Assembly: GCA_035712245.1 (NCBI GenBank) | Contig: DASTBC010000146.1 | Span: 1-35,087 of the forward strand | DNA from: Candidatus Eisenbacteria bacterium | GTDB taxonomy: Bacteria > Eisenbacteria > RBG-16-71-46 > SZUA-252 | Length of the DNA stretch: 35,087 nucleotides | Reading direction: 5' to 3' | Part shown: positions 15,444-23,083 of the stretch, piece by piece | How positions within the stretch are numbered: the stretch's first letter is position 1 | Layout of the letters: every line of letters starts with the position of its first letter | The notes under the pieces: generated by a model | Told to the model about the DNA's origin: nothing | The model's database searches: none | Seen by the model: only the letters and a program-made list of their open reading frames with translations | Made by a program: the position numbers and the translations under genes

Positions 15444-16544
15444 TCAGCGGGTCGCCGCGTGCGGCTGCCGTGGCGAGATCGCGCGCTCCAGCTCCTCGTC
15501 CCAGGGATGTCCCTGGGCCAGGAGCTGCCGAAGCCTGATGAAGTCCACTTCCCGGTGGTCCTTCGGTCCCTCGTGGAACGCGCGGAATCCCACCCGCGCC
15601 TCGGTCATCATGTTCAGCGCGAGCCAGTCGCGGTTCGTGCCGCTGTGGGCGTCCCAGTGGAGCTGCTTGTGCTTGCGCACGCTGGCAACGGTCTTGGAGA
15701 CGCAGTCGGGCATGAGCATGACGATCCTGGCGCAGAGGCTCTCCACCGCCGCGTCGAGGAGGGAGAGGTCGGAGGTTGCCTGTGCCATCGTCTCTTTCGC
15801 CGCGGCGACGTCGGGACCCGTCCGGAAGTCGCCGTAGACGAGCCTGCCGAACTCGTCGAGGAACCGGTCGGTGACGACCAGCGGATTGGGAATCCATCGT
15901 CCGTCCACCTTCAGGACCGGCACGACCTGGTTGATGAGACCGAGGAAGCAGGCCTTGTGGGCGCTCCACGTCTCGCAGAGAACGGCGCTCTCCATCGCGT
16001 GGCCGAACCCGACGTAGAGCGGCAGGAAATCGGTCGAGCCGCCGTCGGGCGCGGAGCCGTGCTTGGGCCCCGCCTGGCCGAAGCGTGCCGTGTCGACCGC
16101 AATGCTGAAGTCGCACGCCATGCCGATTTCCTGCCCTCCGGCGATACGGATGCCGTTCACGCGGTTGATGACCGGCTTGTCGCAGCGGAGGATCCCGTCG
16201 ATCATGTCGTTGAACACACGCATGTACTGCTTGTATTCCTGCGGGTTGCCCGCGTAGTACTCGGCGTACTCCTTCGTGTTCCCGCCGGTGCAGAACGCCC
16301 GATCCCCGGTCGCCGTGAGGACGCAGCAGACGACGCGCCGGTCCATGCTGGCCTGCCGCAGCGCGAGACCGACCTCGCGGGCCATGTCGGTCGTGTAGCT
16401 GTTGAGCTGCGCGGGATTGTCCAGGACGATCCAGGCGTGGAAGAGCCCTTCCGCGGGACGGCCGTCCGGAGCGGACGCCGGACGCAGCTCGTACCGGATG
16501 TGGGTGTAGCGGTGATTCTCCACCAGAGCGTGATTCTTCAGCAT
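15444..16544 (-). CDS. oah: 6-oxocyclohex-1-ene-1-carbonyl-CoA hydrolase (ring opening)
   Basis: This is a crotonase-fold enzyme that hydrates and then cleaves the ring of 6-oxocyclohex-1-ene-1-carbonyl-CoA to 3-hydroxypimelyl-CoA. It has 366 residues from ATG 16542-16544 (GGAGGAAGG before it), close to the roughly 377 of known Oah and far longer than plain hydratases. Typical stretches are AWIVLDNPAQLNSYTTDM, FCTGGNTKEYAEYYAGNPQE, INRVNGIRIAGGQEIGMACD and FGQAGPKHGSAPDGGSTDFL. The long open frame upstream of the ATG is the antisense shadow of had. Confidence 0.92.
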   Translation of the reverse strand: MLKNHALVENHRYTHIRYELRPASAPDGRPAEGLFHAWIVLDNPAQLNSYTTDMAREVGLALRQASMDRRVVCCVLTATGDRAFCTGGNTKEYAEYYAGNPQEYKQYMRVFNDMIDGILRCDKPVINRVNGIRIAGGQEIGMACDFSIAVDTARFGQAGPKHGSAPDGGSTDFLPLYVGFGHAMESAVLCETWSAHKACFLGLINQVVPVLKVDGRWIPNPLVVTDRFLDEFGRLVYGDFRTGPDVAAAKETMAQATSDLSLLDAAVESLCARIVMLMPDCVSKTVASVRKHKQLHWDAHSGTNRDWLALNMMTEARVGFRAFHEGPKDHREVDFIRLRQLLAQGHPWDEELERAISPRQPHAATR

Positions 16545-16579
16545 CGCGTCCTTCCTCCGCGCCCGCGGCGCGCTTCGAG

Positions 16580-17641
16580 TCAGTCCGAGTGCGACCCGGC
16601 CGGGACCAGGACGGCCCGCCGGTGGATCTCGTGGTTCGCCACCCGCCGCAGGACGTCCGGTCCCTCGCTCAGGGAGTGGCGCTCGACGAACGGCCTCAGG
16701 GTGATCCGCCCGGACGTGACGAGGCGAAGGGCGTCCGGATAGAGCTCGGGCCTGCATCCCCAGGATCCCTGGACGGTCGCGTCGAACGCCATCAGGTTGC
16801 TGAGGCGCACCTCGATCTTCGACAGCGTGAATCCGATCACCAGAAGAATTCCCGCGTACCCGAGGAGCCCGAACGCGGTCTCCTGCCCGCCGGCGCTTCC
16901 GGAGCATTCGAAGATCTTCCATGCATGTTCGGTACATCCCCAGGACTTCGCCCGGGCGCCGATCTCCTTCTTCAGCGTCCGAAAGTCGAGCGAGCCGGAG
17001 TTCAGGGTGAGCGATGCTCCGTGCGCTTCGATCGCCTGGAGCCTCTCGTCGTCGACGTCGATCGCGACGACCTTCGCCCCGAGCGCGGCGGCGATCTGGA
17101 TCGCGTAGCCGCCCACGCCTCCCGCGCCGACCACGATCGCGAGATCGCCCGGCTGGAGCCCGCTCCGGACGACCGCCTGGTACGGCGTCGTGACCGCGTC
17201 GGCGATGACCGAGAGGTCGGAGAGCTCGTAGCCGCCGCGGTCCTCCACCGGGCACAGTCCTCGCCCCGGAACCGCGAGGAACTCGGCGAACCCGCCGTCC
17301 AGGTCGTTTCCGGGCATGACCTGCCTCCGGCAGGCGTTTCCGCGGCCGGATCGGCATAGGTCGCACGCGCCGCAGGGAATCACCGAAGGGACGATCACTT
17401 CGCGGCCCACGAGGTGACGATGCGCGGGCGAGGCGTCCGTCACGACGCCGCTGATCTCGTGCCCCAGGGTGAGCGGCAGGGCGTGGCGGGTCGGAACTCC
17501 GTCCCGCCAGAAGCCGATGTCCGTGTGGCAGACACCGCACCCCGCGACCTTGACGACCACTTCCTCGTCGGCTGGCTCGGGCATCGGCACGTCCAGCAGT
17601 TCGAGCGGCGCGTCCGCCGCGGTGAGTCTCACGGCCTTCAT
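16580..17641 (-). CDS. had: 6-hydroxycyclohex-1-ene-1-carbonyl-CoA dehydrogenase (zinc alcohol dehydrogenase family)
   Basis: This enzyme oxidises the Dch product to 6-oxocyclohex-1-ene-1-carbonyl-CoA with NAD+. The 353 residues carry the MDR pattern: GCGVCHTDIG (Cys38) and GHE at 60-62 for catalytic zinc, the four structural-zinc Cys at 90, 93, 96 and 104, and the nucleotide-binding VGAGGVGGYA. ATG 17639-17641 overlaps the TetR stop as ATGA, so translation is coupled to the regulator. The assignment over a generic alcohol dehydrogenase rests on the adjacent oah, dch and bcr genes. Confidence 0.88.
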   Translation of the reverse strand: MKAVRLTAADAPLELLDVPMPEPADEEVVVKVAGCGVCHTDIGFWRDGVPTRHALPLTLGHEISGVVTDASPAHRHLVGREVIVPSVIPCGACDLCRSGRGNACRRQVMPGNDLDGGFAEFLAVPGRGLCPVEDRGGYELSDLSVIADAVTTPYQAVVRSGLQPGDLAIVVGAGGVGGYAIQIAAALGAKVVAIDVDDERLQAIEAHGASLTLNSGSLDFRTLKKEIGARAKSWGCTEHAWKIFECSGSAGGQETAFGLLGYAGILLVIGFTLSKIEVRLSNLMAFDATVQGSWGCRPELYPDALRLVTSGRITLRPFVERHSLSEGPDVLRRVANHEIHRRAVLVPAGSHSD

Positions 17642-18261
17642 CGTTGCCTCCCGTTGGTCGCGACGCGTCGGATCCCGTCCAGCAGGTGATCGGCGAAGTG
17701 CTCGCCGAGGCTGGCGGCCTGGAGCGAGCCTTCGGGGCGGTACCAGCGCGCGATCCAGTTGATGGCGCCGAGAATCGCGAATACCGTCATCTTGGCGTCC
17801 ACGCTGCGGAACGCTCCGTCCTGCACTCCCTGCTCGACGAATCGCCGCACCTCGCGCTCGTACCGGTCGCGCGCGGCGATGATCTCGGCCTGACGCTCTT
17901 CGGAGAAGGCGGTGACCTCGAAGGCCAGAGGGGAGCCCTCGAGCGTGTCCGTCATGACCCGGACGTGCTCTTGGATGACGTGGCGCAGCCGCTCCCGGGG
18001 CGTCGCGAGGGAGCGCGCTTCCGTGAGGATGCGGTTGAGCTCCAGGAGCGACTGCCGGTGACACTGGTAGAGGATCGATTCCTTGTCGGGGAAGTAGTAG
18101 TAGAGCGAGGTCTTGCGCACGTCCAGGCGGCGGGCGATGTCCTCGAGGGTCGTGGCGTGGTAGCCGCGCTCGCGGAAGGCCCGGAGCGCCGCGTGGAGGA
18201 TGGCCTCCCGGCGGCGTGTTCGCTTTCTGGCCACGTGCTCGGATGGGGCGATTGGGTTCAC
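17638..18261 (-). CDS. TetR family regulator, first gene of the benzoyl-CoA operon
   Basis: This is a 207-residue regulator from a GTG at 18259-18261 with GGGAG about 9 bases upstream. The N-terminal helix-turn-helix is clear (ILHAALRAFRERGYHATTLE, then DIARRLDVRKTSLYYYFPDK), with a helical ligand-binding C-terminal half. Because it is first in, and coupled to, the catabolic operon it most likely represses its own operon and is released by an aromatic or ring-cleavage CoA ester. The inducer is inferred. A candidate operator spans the start codon (18254-18285). Confidence 0.88.
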   Translation of the reverse strand: MNPIAPSEHVARKRTRRREAILHAALRAFRERGYHATTLEDIARRLDVRKTSLYYYFPDKESILYQCHRQSLLELNRILTEARSLATPRERLRHVIQEHVRVMTDTLEGSPLAFEVTAFSEERQAEIIAARDRYEREVRRFVEQGVQDGAFRSVDAKMTVFAILGAINWIARWYRPEGSLQAASLGEHFADHLLDGIRRVATNGRQR

Positions 18262-18285
18262 CGACTTTCTCCCGTGAATGAACCC
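18254..18285. promoter_or_regulatory. Candidate TetR operator: GGGTTCA-18-TGAACCC
   Basis: A perfect 7-bp inverted repeat (18254-18260 and 18279-18285) is separated by 18 bp and spans the start and ribosome-binding site of the TetR gene. The gap is wider than in most TetR operators, so this is a suggestion only. No better palindrome was seen in 18286-18380. Confidence 0.3.
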
Positions 18286-18380
18286 AGCATCGAAATTTGA
18301 ACTCGGATTCTAAAGAGGGGATCCGCGGCCGCCATCCGGCACCGAAGGCCACCTCCGGGGTGCCGGAAAGGAGCAGACGC

Positions 18381-18596
18381 AAGGACGCCGACAGCACCTT
18401 CTACGTCGCGCGCGTCAACACCGGAAGGCGTCCGACCGGCGGCGGCACCGGTTCGTGTCGCTGCATTTCGGGGACGGGGAAGTGCTAGGCGGGAGGCACC
18501 GGCACCATCCTTTGTACACCGGCGGATACGACGTGCACCTCATGCGGTCTCGCGGTGGCGACCGGAGGGGTAATCACGACACTCTTCCTGTACTGA
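18381..18596 (+). pseudogene. Decayed copy of the Cys-rich lipoprotein at 27574-28017, with in-frame TAG
   Basis: Translated in frame, this block aligns with the last 70 residues of the intact lipoprotein: DSTFYVARV, GSCRCISGTGKC, PADTTCTSCGLAV and the closing TLFLY. All six Cys of that region are kept. An in-frame TAG at 18486-18488 replaces a Lys codon of the intact gene, and after it the frame stays aligned to TGA 18594-18596. The signal peptide and first half are absent; no start codon with a ribosome-binding site precedes the block. It lies between the TetR promoter and the 3' end of the gene at 18619-19533. The rest of 18262-18380 holds only the TetR promoter region. Confidence 0.7.
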
Positions 18597-18618
18597 GTCG
18601 GCAGCCCACAGCGGTCCG

Positions 18619-19533
18619 TCAGGGGATGAAGTAGAGCCGCCGGTTCGCGTAATCGATCACGGCCCTGTGCTCCTTCATCCAGTCGAACCCGAGCATTCCG
18701 TAGCTCTCGAGATCGCGTTCCGCGATCTTGCCGTACTCGGCGAGATCCTCGAAGGACGCGGCGCTCCGCATCGGGACACCCGCGATCTCGAGCTCGACTC
18801 CCTCGGCGTGGAACTCGTCCGGCGTCGTTCCGCTTGGGCTCCGATCGGGTGCGGCGGACCGGACCATGTCGATCTTCCCTTCGAAGGGCGGCAGATGGAG
18901 CGTCAGGGCGGCGGAGACCGTGGAAGGGGTGATGGGGAGGACGCGATCGATGGCGGGAAAGCGTGCCTCCACCGCGGTCCGCCCGCCCGCGAGGATCGAG
19001 ATCGGCGCCCAGCGGTAGCCGCTCCGCAGCAACCTCCGGTCGGGCTCGCGCTGCGCGGCCACGCCGAGCAGGAGTTCGTCTCGGGTGAAGTCGACCGCGG
19101 CGCGCGCGTCGAGCAGGAAGGGGATACCCACCATTCCTTGGACCGGAGACTCGCCGTCATCGGTGAAGTCGAAGACAGGGACCTCGGGGACCTTCGAGAA
19201 CGTCTGTTCGCCGATCCGAGCGCTCTTCACGTGAATCGAACCCTTGCCTCTCGAGCTGTACCCGTATTCCTCGACCTTGGCGACGGGACCTCCCTGGAGC
19301 CGTTCCGCCGTGTGGTGGGTCAGGGAGAGATACATTCGCGAGTTCCCGTGAACCATGAGCGGCACCTTCGCCACCCCGTCGAAGTCCACGCGGATCACGT
19401 AGCGGTTTCCGGAGAACACGACCGTTTCGAGCGGCACGGTTCGATTGGCCGGAAGCGCGCCCGTCCGTGACGAAGGTGCGGAGCCGGAGCAACCGAGGGC
19501 GACGAGCACGATCGACAGCCAGAGCCGCGTCAC
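18619..19533 (-). CDS. Lipoprotein with retropepsin-like (aspartyl protease) fold lacking the DTG motif
   Basis: This is a 304-residue lipoprotein from GTG 19531-19533, with signal peptide and lipobox ending at Cys15. Two segments look like the closing strands of retropepsin-like domains: GIPFLLDARAAVDFTRDELL near 145-165 and GMLGFDWMKEHRAVIDYANR near 280-300. In active enzymes a D-(T/S)-G triad lies near the start of the domain; here that place reads VPLMVHGNSRMYLSL, without the Asp. It may therefore be a non-catalytic binding protein. The start overlaps the amine oxidase stop as GTGA (19530-19533), so the two are coupled. Confidence 0.7.
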   Translation of the reverse strand: MTRLWLSIVLVALGCSGSAPSSRTGALPANRTVPLETVVFSGNRYVIRVDFDGVAKVPLMVHGNSRMYLSLTHHTAERLQGGPVAKVEEYGYSSRGKGSIHVKSARIGEQTFSKVPEVPVFDFTDDGESPVQGMVGIPFLLDARAAVDFTRDELLLGVAAQREPDRRLLRSGYRWAPISILAGGRTAVEARFPAIDRVLPITPSTVSAALTLHLPPFEGKIDMVRSAAPDRSPSGTTPDEFHAEGVELEIAGVPMRSAASFEDLAEYGKIAERDLESYGMLGFDWMKEHRAVIDYANRRLYFIP

Positions 19534-20834
19534 CTCGCCCTCAACGCGGCGTCGATCTGCCTCGCCGCGCGGCGGCCGCTCGCCAGCGCGGCCTCGACCG
19601 TTCCGCCACGGGAGTCCGTCGCCTCGCCCGCGAAGAAGAGGGTGTCCTCTTCCGGGCGGGTAAGGAGCTTCGACGCGCTCCGCGCGCCGGCTCGCGCGTA
19701 GCTGTAGGCGCCGCGCGCGTGGGGATCGCGGTTCCAGTCGTGCCACCAGACCCGCCGGATCGCCCGAGCCAGACGACGCGGACTCATACCCAGAGCGATC
19801 GCGAGCTGCGACCGCAGTACTCGGAGCGCTTCGCCGCGCGGAAGACGTGAGAGGGCGGCGGCGGCGGGTCCGCCGCACCATGCAGTCGCGAGCGGACATC
19901 GGAACGGATCGGCCGTCCACACGACCTGGAAGGGACCGCCGGAGAGGTGGAGGAAATTGAAGCCGGGCGACCCGCCGGGCTCTCTCCACGGCAGCTCTCG
20001 GAACCAGAGAACCACGCGGACGGCCGCGCCGGCCTCCAATCCCTCGAGCGCGCGGCGGAGCCGGGGCGGCTCCGGTTGAATCTCGATTCCGCCCGCCTGG
20101 TGACGGCCGGCACGAAGCACTCCGATCGGCACCGTGACCAGGACCGCGCGCGCCCGGTACCGACCGGGCCTCCCGGAGGCGGCGCGAGCCTGGACCGTCA
20201 CGCGTCCGCGCCGCCATGCGATCGTGGTGACCTCGCGCCCGAGGCGGAGCGATGGCCCGAGATCACGCGCGAGCCACGCGACGAGCGCGCCGTAGCCCTG
20301 TGTGACCCGCCCCAGGCGCGACGCCGAATCAGAAGATGACTCGCCGGACCCGGTCGCGATCGACTGTGCGCTGAGTCGTTTCGGATCCGCCGCATGGAAT
20401 CCCTCGACGAACCGCCGTGTGACCCGGCGATCGCGGGTCAGGCGCTTTCCCCCGGGGCGTCCGGCCAGGAAGGAGGCGAGGGATTCGTCCGGGCCTTCCG
20501 TGCGGACGCGCTTCAGGACCCGGTCGACCGCGGACCAGTAGTCCGTCCGCTTCAGCGTCCCGCGTTGCGCCGAGGAGTGCTCGGAACGGATCTCCATGGA
20601 CGAGAGGCCCGCGGACGAGAGCAGGGATGCCGTCGTCGGCGCTTCGCCGTGAATGAACTCGGCGCCCAACTCGATCGGAACGTGCAGATTCGGATCGCGA
20701 CGCGTGAAGATCCGCCCGCCCACCCGATCGCGCGCTTCGAGCACGAGCGGCGTATGGCCCCGGTCGCGCAGCTCGCGCGCCGCTTCGAGGCCCGCGGCTC
20801 CGGCTCCAACGATGACGATCCCGGACCCTCTCAC
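19530..20834 (-). CDS. FAD-dependent amine oxidase family protein
   Basis: This is a 434-residue flavoprotein of the monoamine/polyamine oxidase (NAD-binding-8) type. The FAD motif IVIVGAGAAGLEAARELRDRG is at the N-terminus, followed by LEARDRVGGRIFT. The C-terminal FAD-contact segment reads DTLFFAGEATDSRGGTVEAA. Near the C-terminus HARGAYSYARAGA matches the family. I chose GTG 20832-20834, which overlaps the stop of the upstream membrane-protein gene as GTGA. It is the middle gene of a three-gene operon. The substrate is unknown; primary or polyamine substrates are possible. Confidence 0.88.
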   Translation of the reverse strand: MRGSGIVIVGAGAAGLEAARELRDRGHTPLVLEARDRVGGRIFTRRDPNLHVPIELGAEFIHGEAPTTASLLSSAGLSSMEIRSEHSSAQRGTLKRTDYWSAVDRVLKRVRTEGPDESLASFLAGRPGGKRLTRDRRVTRRFVEGFHAADPKRLSAQSIATGSGESSSDSASRLGRVTQGYGALVAWLARDLGPSLRLGREVTTIAWRRGRVTVQARAASGRPGRYRARAVLVTVPIGVLRAGRHQAGGIEIQPEPPRLRRALEGLEAGAAVRVVLWFRELPWREPGGSPGFNFLHLSGGPFQVVWTADPFRCPLATAWCGGPAAAALSRLPRGEALRVLRSQLAIALGMSPRRLARAIRRVWWHDWNRDPHARGAYSYARAGARSASKLLTRPEEDTLFFAGEATDSRGGTVEAALASGRRAARQIDAALRAR

Positions 20835-21385
20835 GAAGGCCGGGACTTGCTCTTCCGGTTGGGAGTCTCCCGCGCGGCCACCGCGATGTAGGTGACCGTG
20901 TCCCACGAGTTGTGGATGCCGATGAACAGGAGGAGGAGCGACGTGCCTCCGATCACGAACAGCGACGCGTTCGGGCTCCAGGGAAGAGAGATCCCCGCCA
21001 TCAGGAGGGCCGCGTAGGCGATGAGGGGAAGCGCTGTGTGCCGGATCCAGTCGGAAGCAACGGGACGATACTCCGTCTGCCGGCGGGCCCGAGCGATGAC
21101 CAGGAGCCCATAGAGCACGCCGGCAAGCCCGGCCGCCCGGAGCACCCACGCGGGTCCGGAGAGGGAAGACCAGGGGGCACTCAGGAGGGCCGCGATCAGG
21201 AGCGCCGCGCAGAAGTGCACGACCGTCGGCGTGGCGAAGGCGCTGATCGAGCGCGTGCCGGTCGGGACCCGGTGGGTGGCTTCCGAGATCATGGTGATCA
21301 CGACGAACTGGAGCCCGGTCAGGACCGCCGCGGACGAGCCGACGATGACGTAGAAGGCTTCCCAGTGGGACAGGGCAGAGGTCAT
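20831..21385 (-). CDS. Integral membrane protein of unknown function
   Basis: The 184 residues contain about five hydrophobic segments (near 10-32, 52-70, 78-96, 115-132 and 138-156). The N-terminal part reads HWEAFYVIVGSSAAVLTGLQ, a pattern I have seen in conserved hypothetical membrane proteins. There is no enzymatic motif. It is the first gene of the operon with the amine oxidase and the protease-like lipoprotein, and its stop overlaps the oxidase start. Confidence 0.75.
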   Translation of the reverse strand: MTSALSHWEAFYVIVGSSAAVLTGLQFVVITMISEATHRVPTGTRSISAFATPTVVHFCAALLIAALLSAPWSSLSGPAWVLRAAGLAGVLYGLLVIARARRQTEYRPVASDWIRHTALPLIAYAALLMAGISLPWSPNASLFVIGGTSLLLLFIGIHNSWDTVTYIAVAARETPNRKSKSRPS

Positions 21386-21478
21386 GAGGTCTCCAATCCG
21401 ATACCGAGGATCCCCGTTCGCATCAGGCGATTGTACCGATGCGGTGAGTGCCTGTCTCGGCTCCTACGGCCGCTCTAG

Positions 21479-21488
21479 TTGACATAAT
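21479..21488 (+). promoter_or_regulatory. AT-richer promoter-like patch TTGACATAAT
   Basis: TTGACATAAT in the 240-bp divergent gap (21386-21626) contains both a perfect -35 hexamer (21479-21484) and a good -10-like CATAAT (21483-21488), but neither has a convincing partner at 16-18 bp. It probably marks the promoter region of the plus-strand gene at 21627. No other feature was seen in the gap. Confidence 0.3.
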
Positions 21489-21626
21489 CACCGTCCCCGG
21501 GGCGAGTAGCTCCTGACTCTCGAAGCTCGTGCGGGGCCCGTTTTGGGACGGAAACGTTCCTGAGGGCTAAAGATCCTCGCGCGAGGGGACGATCGTGGTC
21601 GTATCCAACCAACAGGAGGCACGACC

Positions 21627-22121
21627 ATGCCATTCGAAAACTTCCTCCCGACCCTCGATGAAGCCGCCTGGACCACCTCCCCGACCTCGACCGCGATCGA
21701 CGTCACCTACGACGAGGAGAGCAACGAGGTCATCTTCCGCGAGGAAGAGACGGGCCGGCTCGTGCACGCGTGGGTCGCGGATCGCCGCGACGCCCTGGCC
21801 GTCGCGGGGCTGTTCCAGGCGGTCGCGTCGAAACCGTGGGGGACGCAGGAGACCATTCAGGGCACCGCGTCGGTCCTGCTCGCGATCCTCGGCACCGCGC
21901 CGGGGCAGGTCACCCTCCATGACGAGCTCGCCTCGATTCTTCGCGCCCATGGAAACCGCTGGATGACGACCGCGGAGCTGGCCGCCGAGGTGAATCGGCG
22001 CGGGCGGCACTGGAAGGCGAATCGGAACCGCATCACGGCCGCGAAGGTGCTGGGGCGCGTGAAGCTCTACGCCCGCACGTTCGAGCGTATCGGCGAGAGG
22101 GTGCGGCTCCTCTCCGAGTAG
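21627..22121 (+). CDS. Hypothetical protein with winged-helix-like C-terminal half
   Basis: This is a 164-residue acidic protein with AGGAGG 7 bases before its ATG. The N-terminal half is rich in E/D and Thr; the C-terminal half (about 100-160) has HDELASILRAHGNRWMTTAE followed by LAAEVNRRGRHWK and a basic segment, which looks like a winged helix-turn-helix. No family is recognised with certainty. It stands alone and converges on the gene at 22146-22778. Confidence 0.7.
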   Translation: MPFENFLPTLDEAAWTTSPTSTAIDVTYDEESNEVIFREEETGRLVHAWVADRRDALAVAGLFQAVASKPWGTQETIQGTASVLLAILGTAPGQVTLHDELASILRAHGNRWMTTAELAAEVNRRGRHWKANRNRITAAKVLGRVKLYARTFERIGERVRLLSE

Positions 22122-22125
22122 ACCC

Positions 22126-22164
22126 GTTCTCGGGGTTCGAGCAGGTCAGTTCTCGAGGTTCGAG
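22126..22164. repeat. Imperfect 16-bp direct repeat at a convergent gene end
   Basis: GTTCTCGGGGTTCGAG (22126-22141) and GTTCTCGAGGTTCGAG (22149-22164) differ at one base and are 23 bp apart. The second contains the palindrome CTCGAGGTTCGAG and lies in the last codons of the minus-strand gene. It could act as a terminator for both convergent genes. Confidence 0.35.
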
Positions 22165-22778
22165 ACGAGGTATACGAAGAAGCCCACGAGCACCGCGGTT
22201 CCCACGATCCCGGGAGCGGATCCGAGCTTGCCGCCGGCGCGCCATGTCGTGTCGGAGAGCTTCTGGGGCGAGGCGGTCTCGCCCGGCGTGTAGCCCTCGA
22301 TCTCGTACCGGCTGTGCTCCACCTCGAGGCCGAGCGCGACCCAGTCCCGCCAGTTCAGGGTCGTGCCGAGAATGAGCCCTGGCGCCTGGTGCGTGTAGCC
22401 GCCGTCCTCCGAACCGTAGAAGAGCAGCCCCGGAGCGATGTCCACCGAGGTGTGGCGCGAGAGCCACCGGCGGTACCGGAAGCGCGCGCCCACGCGCGCG
22501 TGGCCGTCACCGGAGCCGCCGAACGCCGTCACGCCAAGGGCCGTTTGGGGCGAGATGTTCTTCATGGCTCCCAGGTCGAGAGTGAAGTAGACCGGGTTGT
22601 CGCTTGCCTGCGTCGGGTCGTCGTCGAGCCGCGCGTAGACCCCCAGCTCCGTGATGAGGAAGGTCCGGCACTCGGGCATCGGCTTTCCGCTCCAGCAGAC
22701 GGAGCCCGAGGCGGAACGCGAGGAGGGCAGGGTCAGCGCGGTTCCCACGAGGACCAGCAAGCCGATACGTCCCAGCAC
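22146..22778 (-). CDS. Secreted or outer-membrane protein of unknown function
   Basis: This is a 210-residue protein from GTG 22776-22778, with an ideal GGAGGTGAT ribosome-binding site (22782-22790). A signal peptide (about 1-22) is followed by alternating strands (VYFTLDLGAM, ARVGARFRYRRWLS, GLILGTTLNWRDWVALGLEV) that suggest a small beta-barrel. A hydrophobic helix ends the protein (about 188-207). Two Cys near 28 and 37 could form a disulfide. Family not recognised. Confidence 0.65.
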   Translation of the reverse strand: MLGRIGLLVLVGTALTLPSSRSASGSVCWSGKPMPECRTFLITELGVYARLDDDPTQASDNPVYFTLDLGAMKNISPQTALGVTAFGGSGDGHARVGARFRYRRWLSRHTSVDIAPGLLFYGSEDGGYTHQAPGLILGTTLNWRDWVALGLEVEHSRYEIEGYTPGETASPQKLSDTTWRAGGKLGSAPGIVGTAVLVGFFVYLVSNLEN

Positions 22779-22846
22779 GAGATCACCTCCACGTCGAGTT
22801 CCTCGCCCGCACGCCGCGGGTCTCCAATTCAGGATACATCGCGCCG

Positions 22847-23083
22847 GTGCGGTCCATTCAGCCCTTCTCCCGTCGACGAACTCGTAGCATCCTCTGCGCT
22901 CAGCTGGTGCGCCGGCTCGTGCTGGAAGCGCCGCGGCTCGTGCGCACGGAGATGTTCCTCGAGACCGACATCCCGGAGTTCGATGCCCGGCTCGGGGCCG
23001 TACGCGACGAGCCTTTGACGGAAGGCGGCTGGATCATGCGGATCGGCGTGAGCCGCGAGACGACTGCAAGGAGGGAACTGTGA
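22847..23083 (+). CDS. Small ORF coupled to the CorA-like gene
   Basis: This frame ends in TGA 23081-23083, which overlaps the GTG start of the CorA-like gene (23080-23082) as GTGA. Over its last 60 codons third positions are mostly G/C, as in real genes here, and the translation RTEMFLETDIPEFDARLGAV looks protein-like. The start is uncertain: GTG 22847 or an internal GTG near 22907; neither has a strong ribosome-binding site. No family is recognised. It could be the remnant of a longer gene. Confidence 0.4.
   Translation: MRSIQPFSRRRTRSILCAQLVRRLVLEAPRLVRTEMFLETDIPEFDARLGAVRDEPLTEGGWIMRIGVSRETTARREL

Noticed and set aside
15444-17540. Open frame of 698 codons ending at the oah stop
   Set aside because: The part before ATG 16544 is an alternative frame over had and has no protein-like pattern; oah has a strong ribosome-binding site at the internal ATG.
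16580-18397. Open frame of 605 codons ending at the had stop
   Set aside because: The first 250 codons overlap the TetR gene out of frame and are Arg/Pro/Gly-rich shadow sequence; had starts at 17641.
18486-18488. TAG recoding (stop read as amino acid) in the Cys-rich copy
   Set aside because: One in-frame TAG in a copy that also lacks its 5' half is better explained by decay; no sign of recoding elsewhere in the window.
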